Shown in pieces: positions 1-12,968 of a stretch of DNA of 64,000 nucleotides. Each line of letters begins with the position of its first letter. Within the stretch, counting starts at the first letter, position 1. This stretch comes from Aspergillus flavus (lineage: Eukaryota; Ascomycota; Eurotiomycetes; Eurotiales; Aspergillaceae), in contig NC_092404.1 in the NCBI RefSeq assembly GCF_009017415.1, positions 2,963,501-3,027,500 of the forward strand, given 5' to 3'. A program made the position numbers and the translations under genes. The notes under the pieces were generated by a model. That model saw only the letters and a list, made by a program, of their open reading frames with translations, ran no database searches and was not told the DNA's origin.

Positions 1-943
1 CGAATCTAATCGATCTCAATTCCAAACGCGACCGAGAAAGGATGGGTGAGTTTGGACCACCCCCTTGCGTGGAAATTCCCTTTGGAATGTGTGATGTGTT
101 CTCTCGACGTGCTGAGAGAGGAAGAGGAAAGGGGGCTGAGGGTACTCTAGGTTTATTTGGATCTACGACAGTGGTGAAACAATTCCGCAGTGAATGAGTA
201 AGTATATCCATATGAGGTGGAACATGACCAGTATCGGACAATTTCCCATGCAGAGACTGACCCCCAAAAATAGACTGTGTACATACAATCAGAAGACTAC
301 TGCTATTGCTCCCAGTCATCATACTATCGACGTGTCATCAATAGAGAAGCACGAAGGCTGGCTGATATTCCCCTTCGTTCAGCATGCACCCACATTGCAA
401 TTACTACTGGCTTGCCCCTGACGAAGTCCAGTCTCGTGTTACCAACCCAAGGGACAAGGGAGGATTTTAAATGTAGCCGAACTGGAAAATATCCATGAGG
501 AGACACGAAAGAGCGCAGTTGCCGCACGTCACCGTCATCCATGCGGGATCTTGATCTACGTTCTATGCCATTGCTTTTCTGCCCAGTGATGTCGTGGCTA
601 AATCGAACTGTTTATAGAATAGGACTGGGGATCAACTTCCTACCAGATTCTAAAACCGGTTGACAGTTCCGGTTGAACGTCATAACGGACATGCATGCTT
701 CAGGATGAGCCGCACGTAATATCGAGGAACGTGTACCAACATGTTCTCACACCATCGTGCGGATATCTTCAATATGTTCATACTCATGGCCTTGCAAAAC
801 CTGCAGAGTGCCACACATCTATCTAGGTCAATATATACATCCCATGCGTGAAGGAGGAAGAAAGAAGGAAAACGAAATGGTATACAACACCCAAGTCTAA
901 TGCACCAAAATGGGAGGAACGTAGGATCAACGTGGAATCATCA
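1..943. other. Intergenic region with left edge of duplication
   Basis: No gene is supported here. Short ORFs of up to about 100 codons show no family motifs and no splice-consistent extension. From position 38 onward the sequence is repeated at 10259. The bases before 38 are unique and give the undamaged left flank of the duplication. The right part is the 3' flank of the minus-strand AFG1-like gene. Confidence 0.6.
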
Positions 944-2747
944 TCACATATTATCCTCACTCCAATGACTCCTCACTTTCTTCCATGCGTCGTGCTCGCT
1001 TTTCCCCTGCTCAGCATTCAATCCGACCCCCAACCCCCGCTCCACCCATTGCTTGCTGCCCATCTCGGAGAGACGCGAGAGCGCTCGGGCAAATGCAAAC
1101 CGTTCCTCGTCACCGCTGAAGATGGATGTGGACTTGAGAGCTTGCATGGATAGACCAAGGTCGTCCATCATCATGCGCATTGCGTCGGAGAGATCGCTCC
1201 CTTCGCCATCCCCGAGAGAGCTCTTCATTTCCGCCTCGGAGAGGAAGAGGTTGGTCAAAGGCACTTCCGTGGTCAGGACTAGTTTGGCCTGGAGGAGATT
1301 AGTCTAGTTCGTCTCCGTGTGGTGGGAGTGCTTACCCTGCTTTCATAGACGGCATCAATGAAAGTAATGAACCGACGAGCGAGATCTCGCTGATTCAAGG
1401 TCATCCCGGGCACGTCCGTGATGATAAAGGCGTCATAGTTCCGAACTAACTCCAGGTAGTCTGCAGCTCCTGTCGCTCGACCGATCAGCTGCTGAAAGCT
1501 AAACTGAGCGGCTCTGCCGCTCGCCAGGGGAACCTCGATCTTGCGGCCCCAGACCTCCTGCGTTTCTGGATGGGGAGGATCTTTAGGATCACCCAGGAAC
1601 TCGAACCATTTCTGGGCGTGTTGGTCAGCATCCTGACCCAGTGGGTGGTGGTAGACGCCGGAAGGCGGCCGAGGGATTTTGCGGTAGTCTGTGGGGGAGT
1701 TCAAGTTGATCACGTCCAGAGCGGTTTTCAGCAGGTTGATGCACGGGATGAACGACTCCCGCTGGATGCCATTCTTGTATAGATCGTCGGGGTGCCTGTT
1801 GGAAGTGGTGATGAGCACGACCCCATGGGACATGAGGGACTCCAGAAGCCTCCGCAGAATCATAGCATCCGCAACATCCGTACACTGGAACTCGTCGAAA
1901 CACAACACACTCGATTTCTCGGCAATGGCCGCTGCTACCAAAGGCAACGCATCAAAATCATTGCCGTACTGCATTTTGACCACATGCATGCGCTTATGGA
2001 CATCTTGCATGAAATTGTGGAAATGAATACGAGACTTGGACACGATATTCGACGGCAAGGTCTCGTAGAACAAATCCATGAGCATTGTTTTCCCACACCC
2101 GACATCTCCATACATATACAGGCCTTTCGGAAGGTTCTCAGGGATGATTAACTCTTCCTTTGCCTTGCCACGCCCGAACAAAGAGCCCAGGAATGAAGTT
2201 TTCGGCTGAAGATCCAAGGATTCGGGATTCGGGTGGATGACGGCCGGAGGATGGTAGCCTCGTAGCCTTTCGTGTAAGTCCTGTAGCCTCCCAATTATCT
2301 CTGCGCGTGAATCCAATCATCAGCATTCACCATACCCCTTGGGGTTGACCGTAAATAGCGGAGAAGAGGGTAGGACGTACGTCTCTGGTATGGGTCATCC
2401 CGTAGCCGACCCTGTTGCACTCGCGCATCATACTCTTTTAAAGGACCACCCTGTAGCTCAGCTGCAACATCCGACCTGGCCTCATTCGCTGCTGCTGTTG
2501 CGTACTGTCGCATATACTCATGACCCAGCCGTGGCCCACGGGTATTCAAGCCTTTGGTTATATGGATGATTGCCGGGCTTGGCGTCTGGGAACGGCTCAC
2601 ACTGGCATATGACCGTTGTACACTTCTTCTGCATTGTCTGGCATAGGCCGGCCTCGTGCCTCGAGGCAGTATTGACACCCTTCGAGACCCCAGCGTGGCT
2701 GGAATGTAGTCCACGCAGAGTCTCGCCGACGACCCGCTCACTGGCAT
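944..2747 (-). CDS. AFG1: AFG1-like mitochondrial ATPase, copy 1
   Basis: Three exons on the minus strand: 2747-2381, 2300-1336 and 1288-944. Introns of 80 and 47 nt have GTACGT..GCGCAG and GTAAGC..CCAG ends. The spliced frame is 1,677 nt, or 558 aa. The arginine-rich N-terminus looks like a mitochondrial targeting sequence. It is followed by the family signature YDARVQQGRLRDDPYQRQ, Walker A GDVGCGKT, Walker B-like CFDEFQ and ITTSNRHPDDLY, with VPLTNLFLSEAE near the C-terminus. AFG1/LACE1 proteins are AAA-type ATPases of the inner mitochondrial membrane linked to turnover of mitochondrially encoded respiratory subunits. I chose ATG 2747 because the frame is closed just upstream. The gene is wholly inside the duplication, so an identical copy exists. 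Confidence 0.9.
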
Positions 2748-5709
2748 CGATGCGGTGTGTAAGAGTAGCTTCAACTTTTGCTTTGCTTCCTTGCGGGTTC
2801 CTTCAACTTTCCCCTGACTAACCGAGTGTTCTTGCGTACTCGGATCCGCGCATGTACGGTGTGTATCGTTCGTCGCGCAACAGGAATTGTCTTGAAGCCG
2901 AGGTTATTAATCGCGAATCGGAATGACGGAGGAAAATCACTGTTCGGCTGCGGGTGAAGGGTGGGGAACGTCTGGCAGAAGGTAGTCAGTCGTTCAACTC
3001 CATTGCATTTCCACATAAAAAGACCGGACAGGGTCAAGGTCGTAAGCTTACCAACTGTGAAGGGAACCGAGAAGCGTCTAAAACAACTTGTATGTATAGT
3101 GTATACTCCGTACTTACATCAAGTTCTGGAGCGAGTTATGGTCGGAAGAAGGTTTACCCTTTTCGACACCACCGCCTTCCGCTTCTAGTATTTAATGCCT
3201 TACGCCCAAGGCTTCATTATTTCCAGATATGGAAGCGTCAGCCACAACACTTGCACCGCCTCACAGCATGTTGCAGCCTTCGCCAACATGACTATAGAAA
3301 GCCTCGCAGGAGAAATCAGCTGTTGAAGGCCATTTATTTTGGTAGATATGATGGTTGAAAGGTATAATACAGCGAGAAAGCGTAGAGATTTCGACTCCGT
3401 ACAACTTCGGACTGACTGACCTCGTCGCTTTGACCGACAAGGCTCATGAACTGGGAAGCTATAATGTAATGCTTGAAATCAACTCGATGAATGATAGCTC
3501 AGCTTGTCGCTGCTCAAAACTCTCCGATCCGGTGCAGAACCTCAGGCGGATTTTGCGTTGATCAGGGAGTCCCAGCAGTTCCAGTGGCCTGCTGATAACA
3601 TTGGGCAAATTCTTGTAACCACAAAGCAGCCTCATATGCTGTGGACTTTTTAATTTCTTGCTTAATGAAACCTTCCCCTCGTCGTGTTTGTCTGGCGATC
3701 ATGCTCGCTTTGCTGGTAGCATTCAAATCATCGATTGATCTTGGTGTCCATGACATGGTTGGGTCTATGGTCACCCGTGAAAGACCTTGTACTCCCATAC
3801 ATCAGCTAATAACCCTGGACCACAGCGAGTATCTTCCTAATCGGCGTAGGTGTGGGCACGCTCTTCTCCAGACCTTCCCCGATCCCTTTGATTCAACCGT
3901 GTTCTACTTAATCGCCATTAACTTGTTCCATGGTTCGTCTTGGCTAAGACTGTGATGCCAAATCCCAGCACCATTATCACATTCTGGTTCCGGAGCCTTG
4001 TCTGCAACCACAGGTGGTGGTGGCAGAAGGCATTATCGGCTACATTTGGGCTGCTATCCCCTTTCAATGTGCCCTTAGCCAACCTAGTTTCATACCGGGG
4101 CTCTCAAAGCTACGACATGTGCCGCTCCCTTCTTAATAATGGTGTGAGATTTCAGCCAAGCCGAAGAATTAATTTTCCTGCGGCCGGACATGGCAGTGGC
4201 CACTTTGGTAGGTAGTTTTGAGATGGCTAACTACCAATGTGGCAAGATTGGAGTCTTTCAGGTGAGTCTCAAAAGCTAAGGTTGCACTGTTGCTCCCTAA
4301 CATCCTGTTTTGGAGACGCAACTTCTGGTCTGTTATTGACCTACGCACACGTGCGAGGTCTTATATCCGTAGTTCTAGTAGGCATACGTGATCTGATAAA
4401 TGATAATCCCGTGGGGGTGTATTGTAAGCATGAACACCCAGTTTGGCTTCATTTTCTTTGCGATACGTTGAAGAGCGTCCTCGGAGACTTCCTATTCTAG
4501 AGGATAACAGGAAATATCTGGTGATTTTCCTAGGTTAAAAATAAATGATTCTTCGACCAGCTGATTCTACTACAAGCTGATGTTGACATACACTAACTTC
4601 TATAAAATTCTCCAACAGGAGTTATACTTGACGGGAAATGCCTGGGTGCTGACCAAGTAAACCAAACAACAGGGTCAGGAAGCCCAGCTTCCACGCGGTC
4701 TTACGGCATATGTCTCTATTACTTGGTTTGCCCTAGTTGTGATTCCTTGATTAGGTGTGGGTTGGACAACTGCATGACACTGTGACGCCGTGGACTCTCT
4801 TGAGATGTGCGAGAGTCAGATAGACGTAATGCAATGCAAGGCGTGGACATAACTAGTTATATACACTGGCACTTTTCCAAATACTTACAAGTAGCCATCA
4901 GGACTGATAAAGCTCAAGAATCCGGGAAGGAATAGATAATGTGTTCAAGTAGACTTCTTACGTTTTGTCGAGCTGCGAAATGGGGAGATATCGTCTTCGT
5001 AGGTTATGATTCAACAGTACTTCGAATGCAGATGAGTCATGCATGTGTGCAGCATTACTACAGCCTCCAAATGACAAGCACAGGAATTCACTGGAGCCCA
5101 ATATCAATGGTCAATCACAGGCTCTGTGGTATTCGTGGCATACGTTCTACTTTACTAAAAAACCGGTCCATTGTCTAACTTAATATAGGCAGTCTAACCG
5201 ACCTCCTCTTGAAAACCCTCATGAGTCATGGCGCTCCCCCTATGCCGTAGTGATCGGCGGGGTAGTTATTGTGCGAGGCACGCTGTGTAATTGATAAGCA
5301 GATGTAGAGGTGAGTCAGAAGATGAGCAAGAAGGTAACTAAGGAGTAGTTACCTTGGAAGCATAAGCAAGCACTATGGAGTTATGGACCAGTTACGGTCC
5401 TGCCTCTGCCCGTTTGGGGGCTTAGGGTGCACGTGACCTCATCCGTTCATTTTGATTGATGGGATATAGGCAGACGATCACCTGACGCACAGCCATCTCT
5501 CTATCATCTTTCATTGTCAATCTGCCGTTATATATTCCGTACATTCTACTCGTATAGCTGTTACGTATCCAGTTGGGAGTGTATTCGTCGGTATCCAACA
5601 GTTCAGCCACAGACTCCAGTTGACGTGAACAAGCGCCACTGCCCGGTCTTCTACCACAATATATCCATTTCTCCTTCCTGCCAATCTTTACTCCTGCTCC
5701 AGCGGCATA
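2748..5709. other. Intergenic region, unit 1
   Basis: About 3 kb with many short ORFs but no recognisable domain in any frame and no convincing exon chain. Some hydrophobic stretches occur around 3640-4110, but frames are interrupted and I could not assign a family. The region before the methyltransferase holds a CACGTG E-box-like site near 5430. It may hide an unrecognised degenerate gene. Confidence 0.4.
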
Positions 5710-6393
5710 ATGTCTGACACGCCTGAAGGTATTGTTGAATACGGCTACGACAATATTACAGAATGGTATCTGCAGTGGGTGAAGAGCCAGAAGTCACCAC
5801 GAGAAAGATACACCAAGATGCTCCTAGACAAGCTGCAACCTTCACCCTCTATTCTAGAGCTTGGTTGCGGGCCCGGAGTTCCTATTCTAAGAATGCTTCT
5901 TGACCAAGGCGCTCAAGTGGTCGCCAATGATCTCTCATCCAAGCAGATCGAGTTAGCCAAGGCCCGTTGCCCGGAGGCCAAGCTGGTTACGGGCAGCATG
6001 ACCACCCTCACTTTCGAGCCTATGAGCTTCCATGGTGTCATTAGCTTCTATGCACTGTTCCACCTTCCACGGTCGCAGCTCAAGGCCATGCTCACTACGA
6101 TCTATGATTGGTTGAAGCCCGGGGGTGTCTTCGTCTTTAATCTTGCAACTGTCGATGAAGAAGAAATCCATGGCGAATTCCTAGGATATGGGATGTTCTG
6201 GAGCAGCTATAGTGTGGATCAGAACCGAGCAATGTTAACAGAAATCGGATTTGATATCTTACAGATGGAAGTATTGCACGCAAATGATGGAACGTTGGAG
6301 GAGGGGGATCCGGACTATGATTCCGAGTTTATGTGGGTAATGGCACGAAAGAAAGAATCTCCCGACGGTCTAAGAAATGTACAAGCAGTGTGA
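5710..6393 (+). CDS. SAM-dependent methyltransferase, copy 1
   Basis: Single-exon, 227 aa, starting ATG TCT GAC. The class I Rossmann methyltransferase motifs are clear. Motif I is ILELGCGPG near residues 48-56. An acidic strand-end VVANDLS follows near 75-81, then the SFYALFHLPR segment and WLKPGGVFVFNL near 137-148. Size and architecture fit a small-molecule methyltransferase (Methyltransf_25 type), and the substrate cannot be read from sequence. Neighbours are AFG1 and an NLR, with no biosynthetic cluster around it. The ORF is identical in unit 2 and has no visible lesions. Confidence 0.88.
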   Translation: MSDTPEGIVEYGYDNITEWYLQWVKSQKSPRERYTKMLLDKLQPSPSILELGCGPGVPILRMLLDQGAQVVANDLSSKQIELAKARCPEAKLVTGSMTTLTFEPMSFHGVISFYALFHLPRSQLKAMLTTIYDWLKPGGVFVFNLATVDEEEIHGEFLGYGMFWSSYSVDQNRAMLTEIGFDILQMEVLHANDGTLEEGDPDYDSEFMWVMARKKESPDGLRNVQAV

Positions 6394-7530
6394 TGGCTTC
6401 TCTGTATCTGTTCTGTTCTATTCGCTTTAGTTGAGTTTGTTGTCACTGGTAGTTATCAGAACTACCAAAAGTCACCACGCACCACTACACATTCAAGAAT
6501 GTGGAATTGATGGATATGTATCTATAATGGATTTGAATCCATGGGGGGAAAGGCGCAGGGAGTTCTCTGGTGGTTACACTAGAAACTGAATATATTCCTA
6601 TCCAAAGGTGCTCTAGCTCTTGTTCTCATCCTATTTCTCGCTCTCGTGGTCCCAACTAAAGGTTCAGTGGCTGAATAGTTCCAGCTAGTATTGCAGGAAT
6701 CGTCGAATCGGACTGACTCTAACACACCACAGAATGCAGAAGTTTGACCAATTCTACCACTGAGTTGCCCATAAGGAATAACTAATTCATGAATGTCAGA
6801 AGTCCTGACTGACCACACCACGCGAGATAACAGGGTTGGAATACAGAGGGGCTTCCTGGCAATACTATGTTCCCAAAGGATTATCATACAATTACACTAA
6901 GCTAGATTATATATCTTAGGATATGGATGTGCAATGCCAGTTGATTATTGTCAGCAATATTGTTGGGAAACTTGCCTGTTATTGGGATATGTATCATGTA
7001 CCCTGTACATCATGGATATCACCTTCAGACTAGCGCGTAGCCCTGCCACTTACCGCACACAACAATTGGTGGGACAGTCGGACTCTCGATTGTCGGAGCT
7101 ATTATGCAAACTAGACCGAGAGCGGGGTACGGACTGAGGGAAGGATACTTGTCTTCACTTCATGGAAGGAACCTTGTGGAAGCTGTGTTGCAAGATGGTC
7201 ATAGATGTATATTTAAAATCAATCCCATCATGTTCCAAATGACATTGTGGACAAGTGTTACTGACTAACGCTGAACTGAAAGGAGGCTTGGACTATGTTG
7301 AAGAATATGATTCGTCACATGGCCTAGTCAGTCAGCAGTGCCAGCTCATACCCAGACAGCCTCGTTTGCCTTCCCTGCTTTGCATTCAAAGGACCTGAAG
7401 CTCTGTGCTTATATTACCAAAAAATAAAATTTTGCATCTATTTTGTCCTTGAAAATCTTGTATTCTGTTATGAACTATCCTAGTATAAAGTTTCCCTGTT
7501 TGGTATAATCTGCGATGCCGTGGTTGGAAA
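6394..7530. other. Intergenic region, unit 1
   Basis: About 1.1 kb between the methyltransferase and the NLR start. Short ORFs on both strands have no recognisable motifs. The AT-rich last 150 bases before 7531 are likely the NLR promoter, but no clear TATA element decides it. Confidence 0.4.
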
Positions 7531-10270
7531 ATGGCGACCATGAAGCCTTCTCACCACGACTACACCGTTGCCTGGGTGTGCGCGTTGCCGCTGGAGATGA
7601 CAGCTGCGGAACTCATGCTCAAGGAGATTCATGACCCCCTTCCTCAACCTCCAACCGATCCTAACGCCTATACACTTGGCAAACTGGGGGAACACAATGT
7701 CGTTATCGCCTGCCTACCCTCAGGTGTTTATGGAATTACGTCCGCTGCAGCTGTCCTAGCTAAGATGCATTCAACATTCCCTTCCCTAAGATTTGCCTTG
7801 ATGGTGGGTATTGCAGGTGGTGTACCCAGCAGAAGCACCGATGTTCGTCTTGGGGATGTGGTAGTTAGCATACCATCCGGTACTTCAGGAGGTGTGGTGC
7901 AATATGATTTTGGAAAGACACTACCCGATGGACGCTTTCAACGCGCCAGCTCGCTCAACAAGCCCTCCCAATTATTACTCAACACCGTGTCCAAAGTGCG
8001 CAGCAAATATGCGATTACGGAGGCAGATATTGATGGGACTATTTCTCGTATACTGAACACAAATGAGAGGTTAAAACAACAATTCTCACGACCTCATAGA
8101 GACTGGCTTTTTAATGCAGAATACATACACGAAGGAAACCATCCTGATTGCTTGGAATGTGACCAGACCCAGTTAGTGAAACGAGCCTCCCGAGACTCTT
8201 CTGAGCCTCATATTCATTACGGTTTGATAGCGTCCGCAAATCAAGTTATGAAGGGCGCAAAAGCACGAGACTCTCTTGCCCAAGACTCAAATGTTCTCTG
8301 CTTCGAAATGGAGGCAGCTGGACTCATGGATCAGCTGTCTTGCTTGGTGATCAGAGGCATTTGTGACTACTGCGACTCCCATAAGAATAAAGAATGGCAG
8401 GGATACGCAGCGCTTGCCGCTGCTACTTATACTCGGCTCCTTCTAGCAGCTGTCCCATCTCAAGAAAATATTAGCCACAGAAATTACGCGTTAGCTCAAG
8501 TGAACGAAACGCTGATAAGAAGACAGATAGCTGCTCTGAGAAACCTTTATGTGTCACTCTATCAAGACCAAAAAAAACCGGAACCCTGATCGAACACCTG
8601 GAACGTGTGAATGGTTCATCTCACATCCGATTTTTCAAGACTGGGAATCAAGTCAAACATCACGACTGCTTTGGGTCTCTGCAAATCCTGGATGTGGCAA
8701 GTCTGTCCTTGCCAAATACCTCGCAGATTTCCTTCCCAAACTCGATGTGTCTCGAGCAGTTGGATATTTCTTTTTCAAAGATGACTATGAAGACCAAAAG
8801 AGTATCACAAATGCGTTATGCTGTATACTTCACCAACTCTTTGACAAGAAGCGTCACCTGCTGGATGATACCATACTTGAGCAATTTGAAATGAATGAAA
8901 GCGTCACCAGCTCATTCAGTGAGCTCTGGATTATTCTTCTCAAAGCTGCCAGCAAGGAAAATGCTGGGGAGATCGTTTTTCTTTTAGACGCCTTGGATGA
9001 ATGTGAACAACATGGAAGTTCCCAATTTATGGAGGCTTTGCGCAGGCTTTACACAGATGAGAGTCAACATAATTTCAACCTCAAATTCCTAATTACTAGT
9101 CGCCCCTATAGTCATATCCGACAGGGCTTTCAACCTCTTAACATACCTGGACAGCCTGCCATCCATCTTAGTGGAGAAAGCGATGTTGAAACGAAGAAGA
9201 TTTCTCAAGAGATTGATATTTTCATTGAAGTTAAGGTCAATGAGGTACACGATCGACTACAGCTCACAAATAATGAGCGCGACATGTTGCGTGAAAGCCT
9301 GACTCGTGTCACTCACAGGACATATCTCTGGGTCTACCTTACTTTGGAGGACTTGGTCCAAAATCAGGACTATATTGACGAGAAAAGAATAGCTGAGGTT
9401 ACTTCTAACCCCCCAAAGACAGTCGATGAGGCATATGAGCGAATCCTAGCAAGAAGTAAGGATCCTCAAAAAGCCAAGAGACTACTGTCTATTGTGGTTG
9501 GAGCGTTGCGGCCCTTAAGTCTCAAGGAAATGAATCTCGCGCTGAATCTAAGGAAGGGTCAACTTTCTTATGCCGACCTCACTCTCGAACCGGAAAACCG
9601 TTTTCATGAAGCGATCCGGTCTATATGTGGGCTCTTTATTATGATTGTTGATTCCAAAATTTATCTCCTCCACCAAACAGCAAGGGAATTTTTGGTCGCT
9701 CAGGAGGGGACAGTTGAAGATATTAATCGGCCATCTGGATGGAGACGTTCTCTTCGATTGCAAGACTCACACTGCCTTCTTGCCAATATCTGCATCCAAC
9801 ATCTGCTTTTCACTGATTTTGAGGAGACTCCGTTATCTGTAGCGGTCGGACCCAGTCGCGACCATTCTGTCTTTCTGGACTACTCTGCTACACATTGGAC
9901 AGCTCATCTATTGGAGTCAAAACTCCAACTAGAGGGCATGCTACCAGACCTTAATATAATTTGTGATGCAAGCACCACGCGCTGTCAAACCTGGCTTCAC
10001 ATTTATTGGGCTTCTTTAAACACAGAGTTCCCTACTGGTTTCACCACTCTGATGGTTACATCATATTTTGGGCTTACACCCGTCACCAAACATTGGATTA
10101 AAATCAACGGAATTGACTTTGACGCCAGGGATCATGTTTATGGACGGTCTGCGCTATCTTGGGCAGCAGGGAATGGCCATAGTGCTATTGTGAAGCTCCT
10201 GACCCAAAGGTCTTGGAAAAAGTTCCTACAAAGAAGGGCTCTTGTTGACTTCGCAGGTAAGGATGGGTGA
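7531..10270 (+). pseudogene. NLR (phosphorylase-NACHT), truncated and frameshifted copy 1
   Basis: Starts like the intact unit-2 copy: an N-terminal nucleoside phosphorylase (PNP_UDP_1) domain with VAWVCALPLEMTAAE, MVGIAGGVPS and [10 protein letters not shown], then a NACHT domain. Two lesions break it. An A-run at 8570-8577 has eight A instead of seven, so the phosphorylase frame ends after 352 aa at 8589 and NACHT lies in another frame. The 3' end is cut by the duplication junction inside the first ankyrin repeats, leaving a short foreign tail ending at 10270. It could still express a phosphorylase-only protein. The homopolymer indel may also be a sequencing error, but the 3' truncation would remain. 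Confidence 0.85.
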
Positions 10271-11164
10271 GTTTGGACCACCCCCTTGCGTGGAAATTCC
10301 CTTTGGAATGTGTGATGTGTTCTCTCGACGTGCTGAGAGAGGAAGAGGAAAGGGGGCTGAGGGTACTCTAGGTTTATTTGGATCTACGACAGTGGTGAAA
10401 CAATTCCGCAGTGAATGAGTAAGTATATCCATATGAGGTGGAACATGACCAGTATCGGACAATTTCCCATGCAGAGACTGACCCCCAAAAATAGACTGTG
10501 TACATACAATCAGAAGACTACTGCTATTGCTCCCAGTCATCATACTATCGACGTGTCATCAATAGAGAAGCACGAAGGCTGGCTGATATTCCCCTTCGTT
10601 CAGCATGCACCCACATTGCAATTACTACTGGCTTGCCCCTGACGAAGTCCAGTCTCGTGTTACCAACCCAAGGGACAAGGGAGGATTTTAAATGTAGCCG
10701 AACTGGAAAATATCCATGAGGAGACACGAAAGAGCGCAGTTGCCGCACGTCACCGTCATCCATGCGGGATCTTGATCTACGTTCTATGCCATTGCTTTTC
10801 TGCCCAGTGATGTCGTGGCTAAATCGAACTGTTTATAGAATAGGACTGGGGATCAACTTCCTACCAGATTCTAAAACCGGTTGACAGTTCCGGTTGAACG
10901 TCATAACGGACATGCATGCTTCAGGATGAGCCGCACGTAATATCGAGGAACGTGTACCAACATGTTCTCACACCATCGTGCGGATATCTTCAATATGTTC
11001 ATACTCATGGCCTTGCAAAACCTGCAGAGTGCCACACATCTATCTAGGTCAATATATACATCCCATGCGTGAAGGAGGAAGAAAGAAGGAAAACGAAATG
11101 GTATACAACACCCAAGTCTAATGCACCAAAATGGGAGGAACGTAGGATCAACGTGGAATCATCA

Positions 11165-12968
11165 TCACATATTATCCTCACTCCAATGACTCCTCACTTT
11201 CTTCCATGCGTCGTGCTCGCTTTTCCCCTGCTCAGCATTCAATCCGACCCCCAACCCCCGCTCCACCCATTGCTTGCTGCCCATCTCGGAGAGACGCGAG
11301 AGCGCTCGGGCAAATGCAAACCGTTCCTCGTCACCGCTGAAGATGGATGTGGACTTGAGAGCTTGCATGGATAGACCAAGGTCGTCCATCATCATGCGCA
11401 TTGCGTCGGAGAGATCGCTCCCTTCGCCATCCCCGAGAGAGCTCTTCATTTCCGCCTCGGAGAGGAAGAGGTTGGTCAAAGGCACTTCCGTGGTCAGGAC
11501 TAGTTTGGCCTGGAGGAGATTAGTCTAGTTCGTCTCCGTGTGGTGGGAGTGCTTACCCTGCTTTCATAGACGGCATCAATGAAAGTAATGAACCGACGAG
11601 CGAGATCTCGCTGATTCAAGGTCATCCCGGGCACGTCCGTGATGATAAAGGCGTCATAGTTCCGAACTAACTCCAGGTAGTCTGCAGCTCCTGTCGCTCG
11701 ACCGATCAGCTGCTGAAAGCTAAACTGAGCGGCTCTGCCGCTCGCCAGGGGAACCTCGATCTTGCGGCCCCAGACCTCCTGCGTTTCTGGATGGGGAGGA
11801 TCTTTAGGATCACCCAGGAACTCGAACCATTTCTGGGCGTGTTGGTCAGCATCCTGACCCAGTGGGTGGTGGTAGACGCCGGAAGGCGGCCGAGGGATTT
11901 TGCGGTAGTCTGTGGGGGAGTTCAAGTTGATCACGTCCAGAGCGGTTTTCAGCAGGTTGATGCACGGGATGAACGACTCCCGCTGGATGCCATTCTTGTA
12001 TAGATCGTCGGGGTGCCTGTTGGAAGTGGTGATGAGCACGACCCCATGGGACATGAGGGACTCCAGAAGCCTCCGCAGAATCATAGCATCCGCAACATCC
12101 GTACACTGGAACTCGTCGAAACACAACACACTCGATTTCTCGGCAATGGCCGCTGCTACCAAAGGCAACGCATCAAAATCATTGCCGTACTGCATTTTGA
12201 CCACATGCATGCGCTTATGGACATCTTGCATGAAATTGTGGAAATGAATACGAGACTTGGACACGATATTCGACGGCAAGGTCTCGTAGAACAAATCCAT
12301 GAGCATTGTTTTCCCACACCCGACATCTCCATACATATACAGGCCTTTCGGAAGGTTCTCAGGGATGATTAACTCTTCCTTTGCCTTGCCACGCCCGAAC
12401 AAAGAGCCCAGGAATGAAGTTTTCGGCTGAAGATCCAAGGATTCGGGATTCGGGTGGATGACGGCCGGAGGATGGTAGCCTCGTAGCCTTTCGTGTAAGT
12501 CCTGTAGCCTCCCAATTATCTCTGCGCGTGAATCCAATCATCAGCATTCACCATACCCCTTGGGGTTGACCGTAAATAGCGGAGAAGAGGGTAGGACGTA
12601 CGTCTCTGGTATGGGTCATCCCGTAGCCGACCCTGTTGCACTCGCGCATCATACTCTTTTAAAGGACCACCCTGTAGCTCAGCTGCAACATCCGACCTGG
12701 CCTCATTCGCTGCTGCTGTTGCGTACTGTCGCATATACTCATGACCCAGCCGTGGCCCACGGGTATTCAAGCCTTTGGTTATATGGATGATTGCCGGGCT
12801 TGGCGTCTGGGAACGGCTCACACTGGCATATGACCGTTGTACACTTCTTCTGCATTGTCTGGCATAGGCCGGCCTCGTGCCTCGAGGCAGTATTGACACC
12901 CTTCGAGACCCCAGCGTGGCTGGAATGTAGTCCACGCAGAGTCTCGCCGACGACCCGCTCACTGGCAT
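11165..12968 (-). CDS. AFG1: AFG1-like mitochondrial ATPase, copy 2
   Basis: Duplicate of the gene at 944-2747 with the same exon structure: 12968-12602, 12521-11557 and 11509-11165, 558 aa. Walker A, Walker B and the C-terminal family motif are unchanged, so both copies look functional. Its upstream region is also duplicated in full. Dosage of this mitochondrial quality-control ATPase would be doubled if the duplication is real. Confidence 0.9.

Larger units (their letters stand above)
38..10258. repeat. Tandem duplication, unit 1 (10,221 bp)
   Basis: This block reappears immediately downstream at 10259-20478 in the same orientation. All features keep an offset of 10,221 bases up to the A-run at 8570 and 10,220 afterwards, because unit 1 has eight A and unit 2 seven. 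I noticed no other difference, but I did not align every base. At the junction the sequence leaves the NLR gene and re-enters the left-flank sequence through a 3-base overlap, AAG (38-40 = 10259-10261), typical of end joining or replication slippage. The unit carries AFG1, a methyltransferase and the 5' half of an NLR. A collapsed or misjoined assembly is an alternative explanation. Confidence 0.95.

Noticed and set aside
194..543. Small ORFs of 72-75 aa repeated at 10415-10763
   Set aside because: Identical only because the whole region is duplicated. No motif, and three frames overlap.
2771..3037. 88-aa minus-strand ORF just upstream of AFG1 (and its duplicate)
   Set aside because: No family motif; it lies in the presumed 5' leader of AFG1, and its stop closes the frame before the targeting sequence starts.
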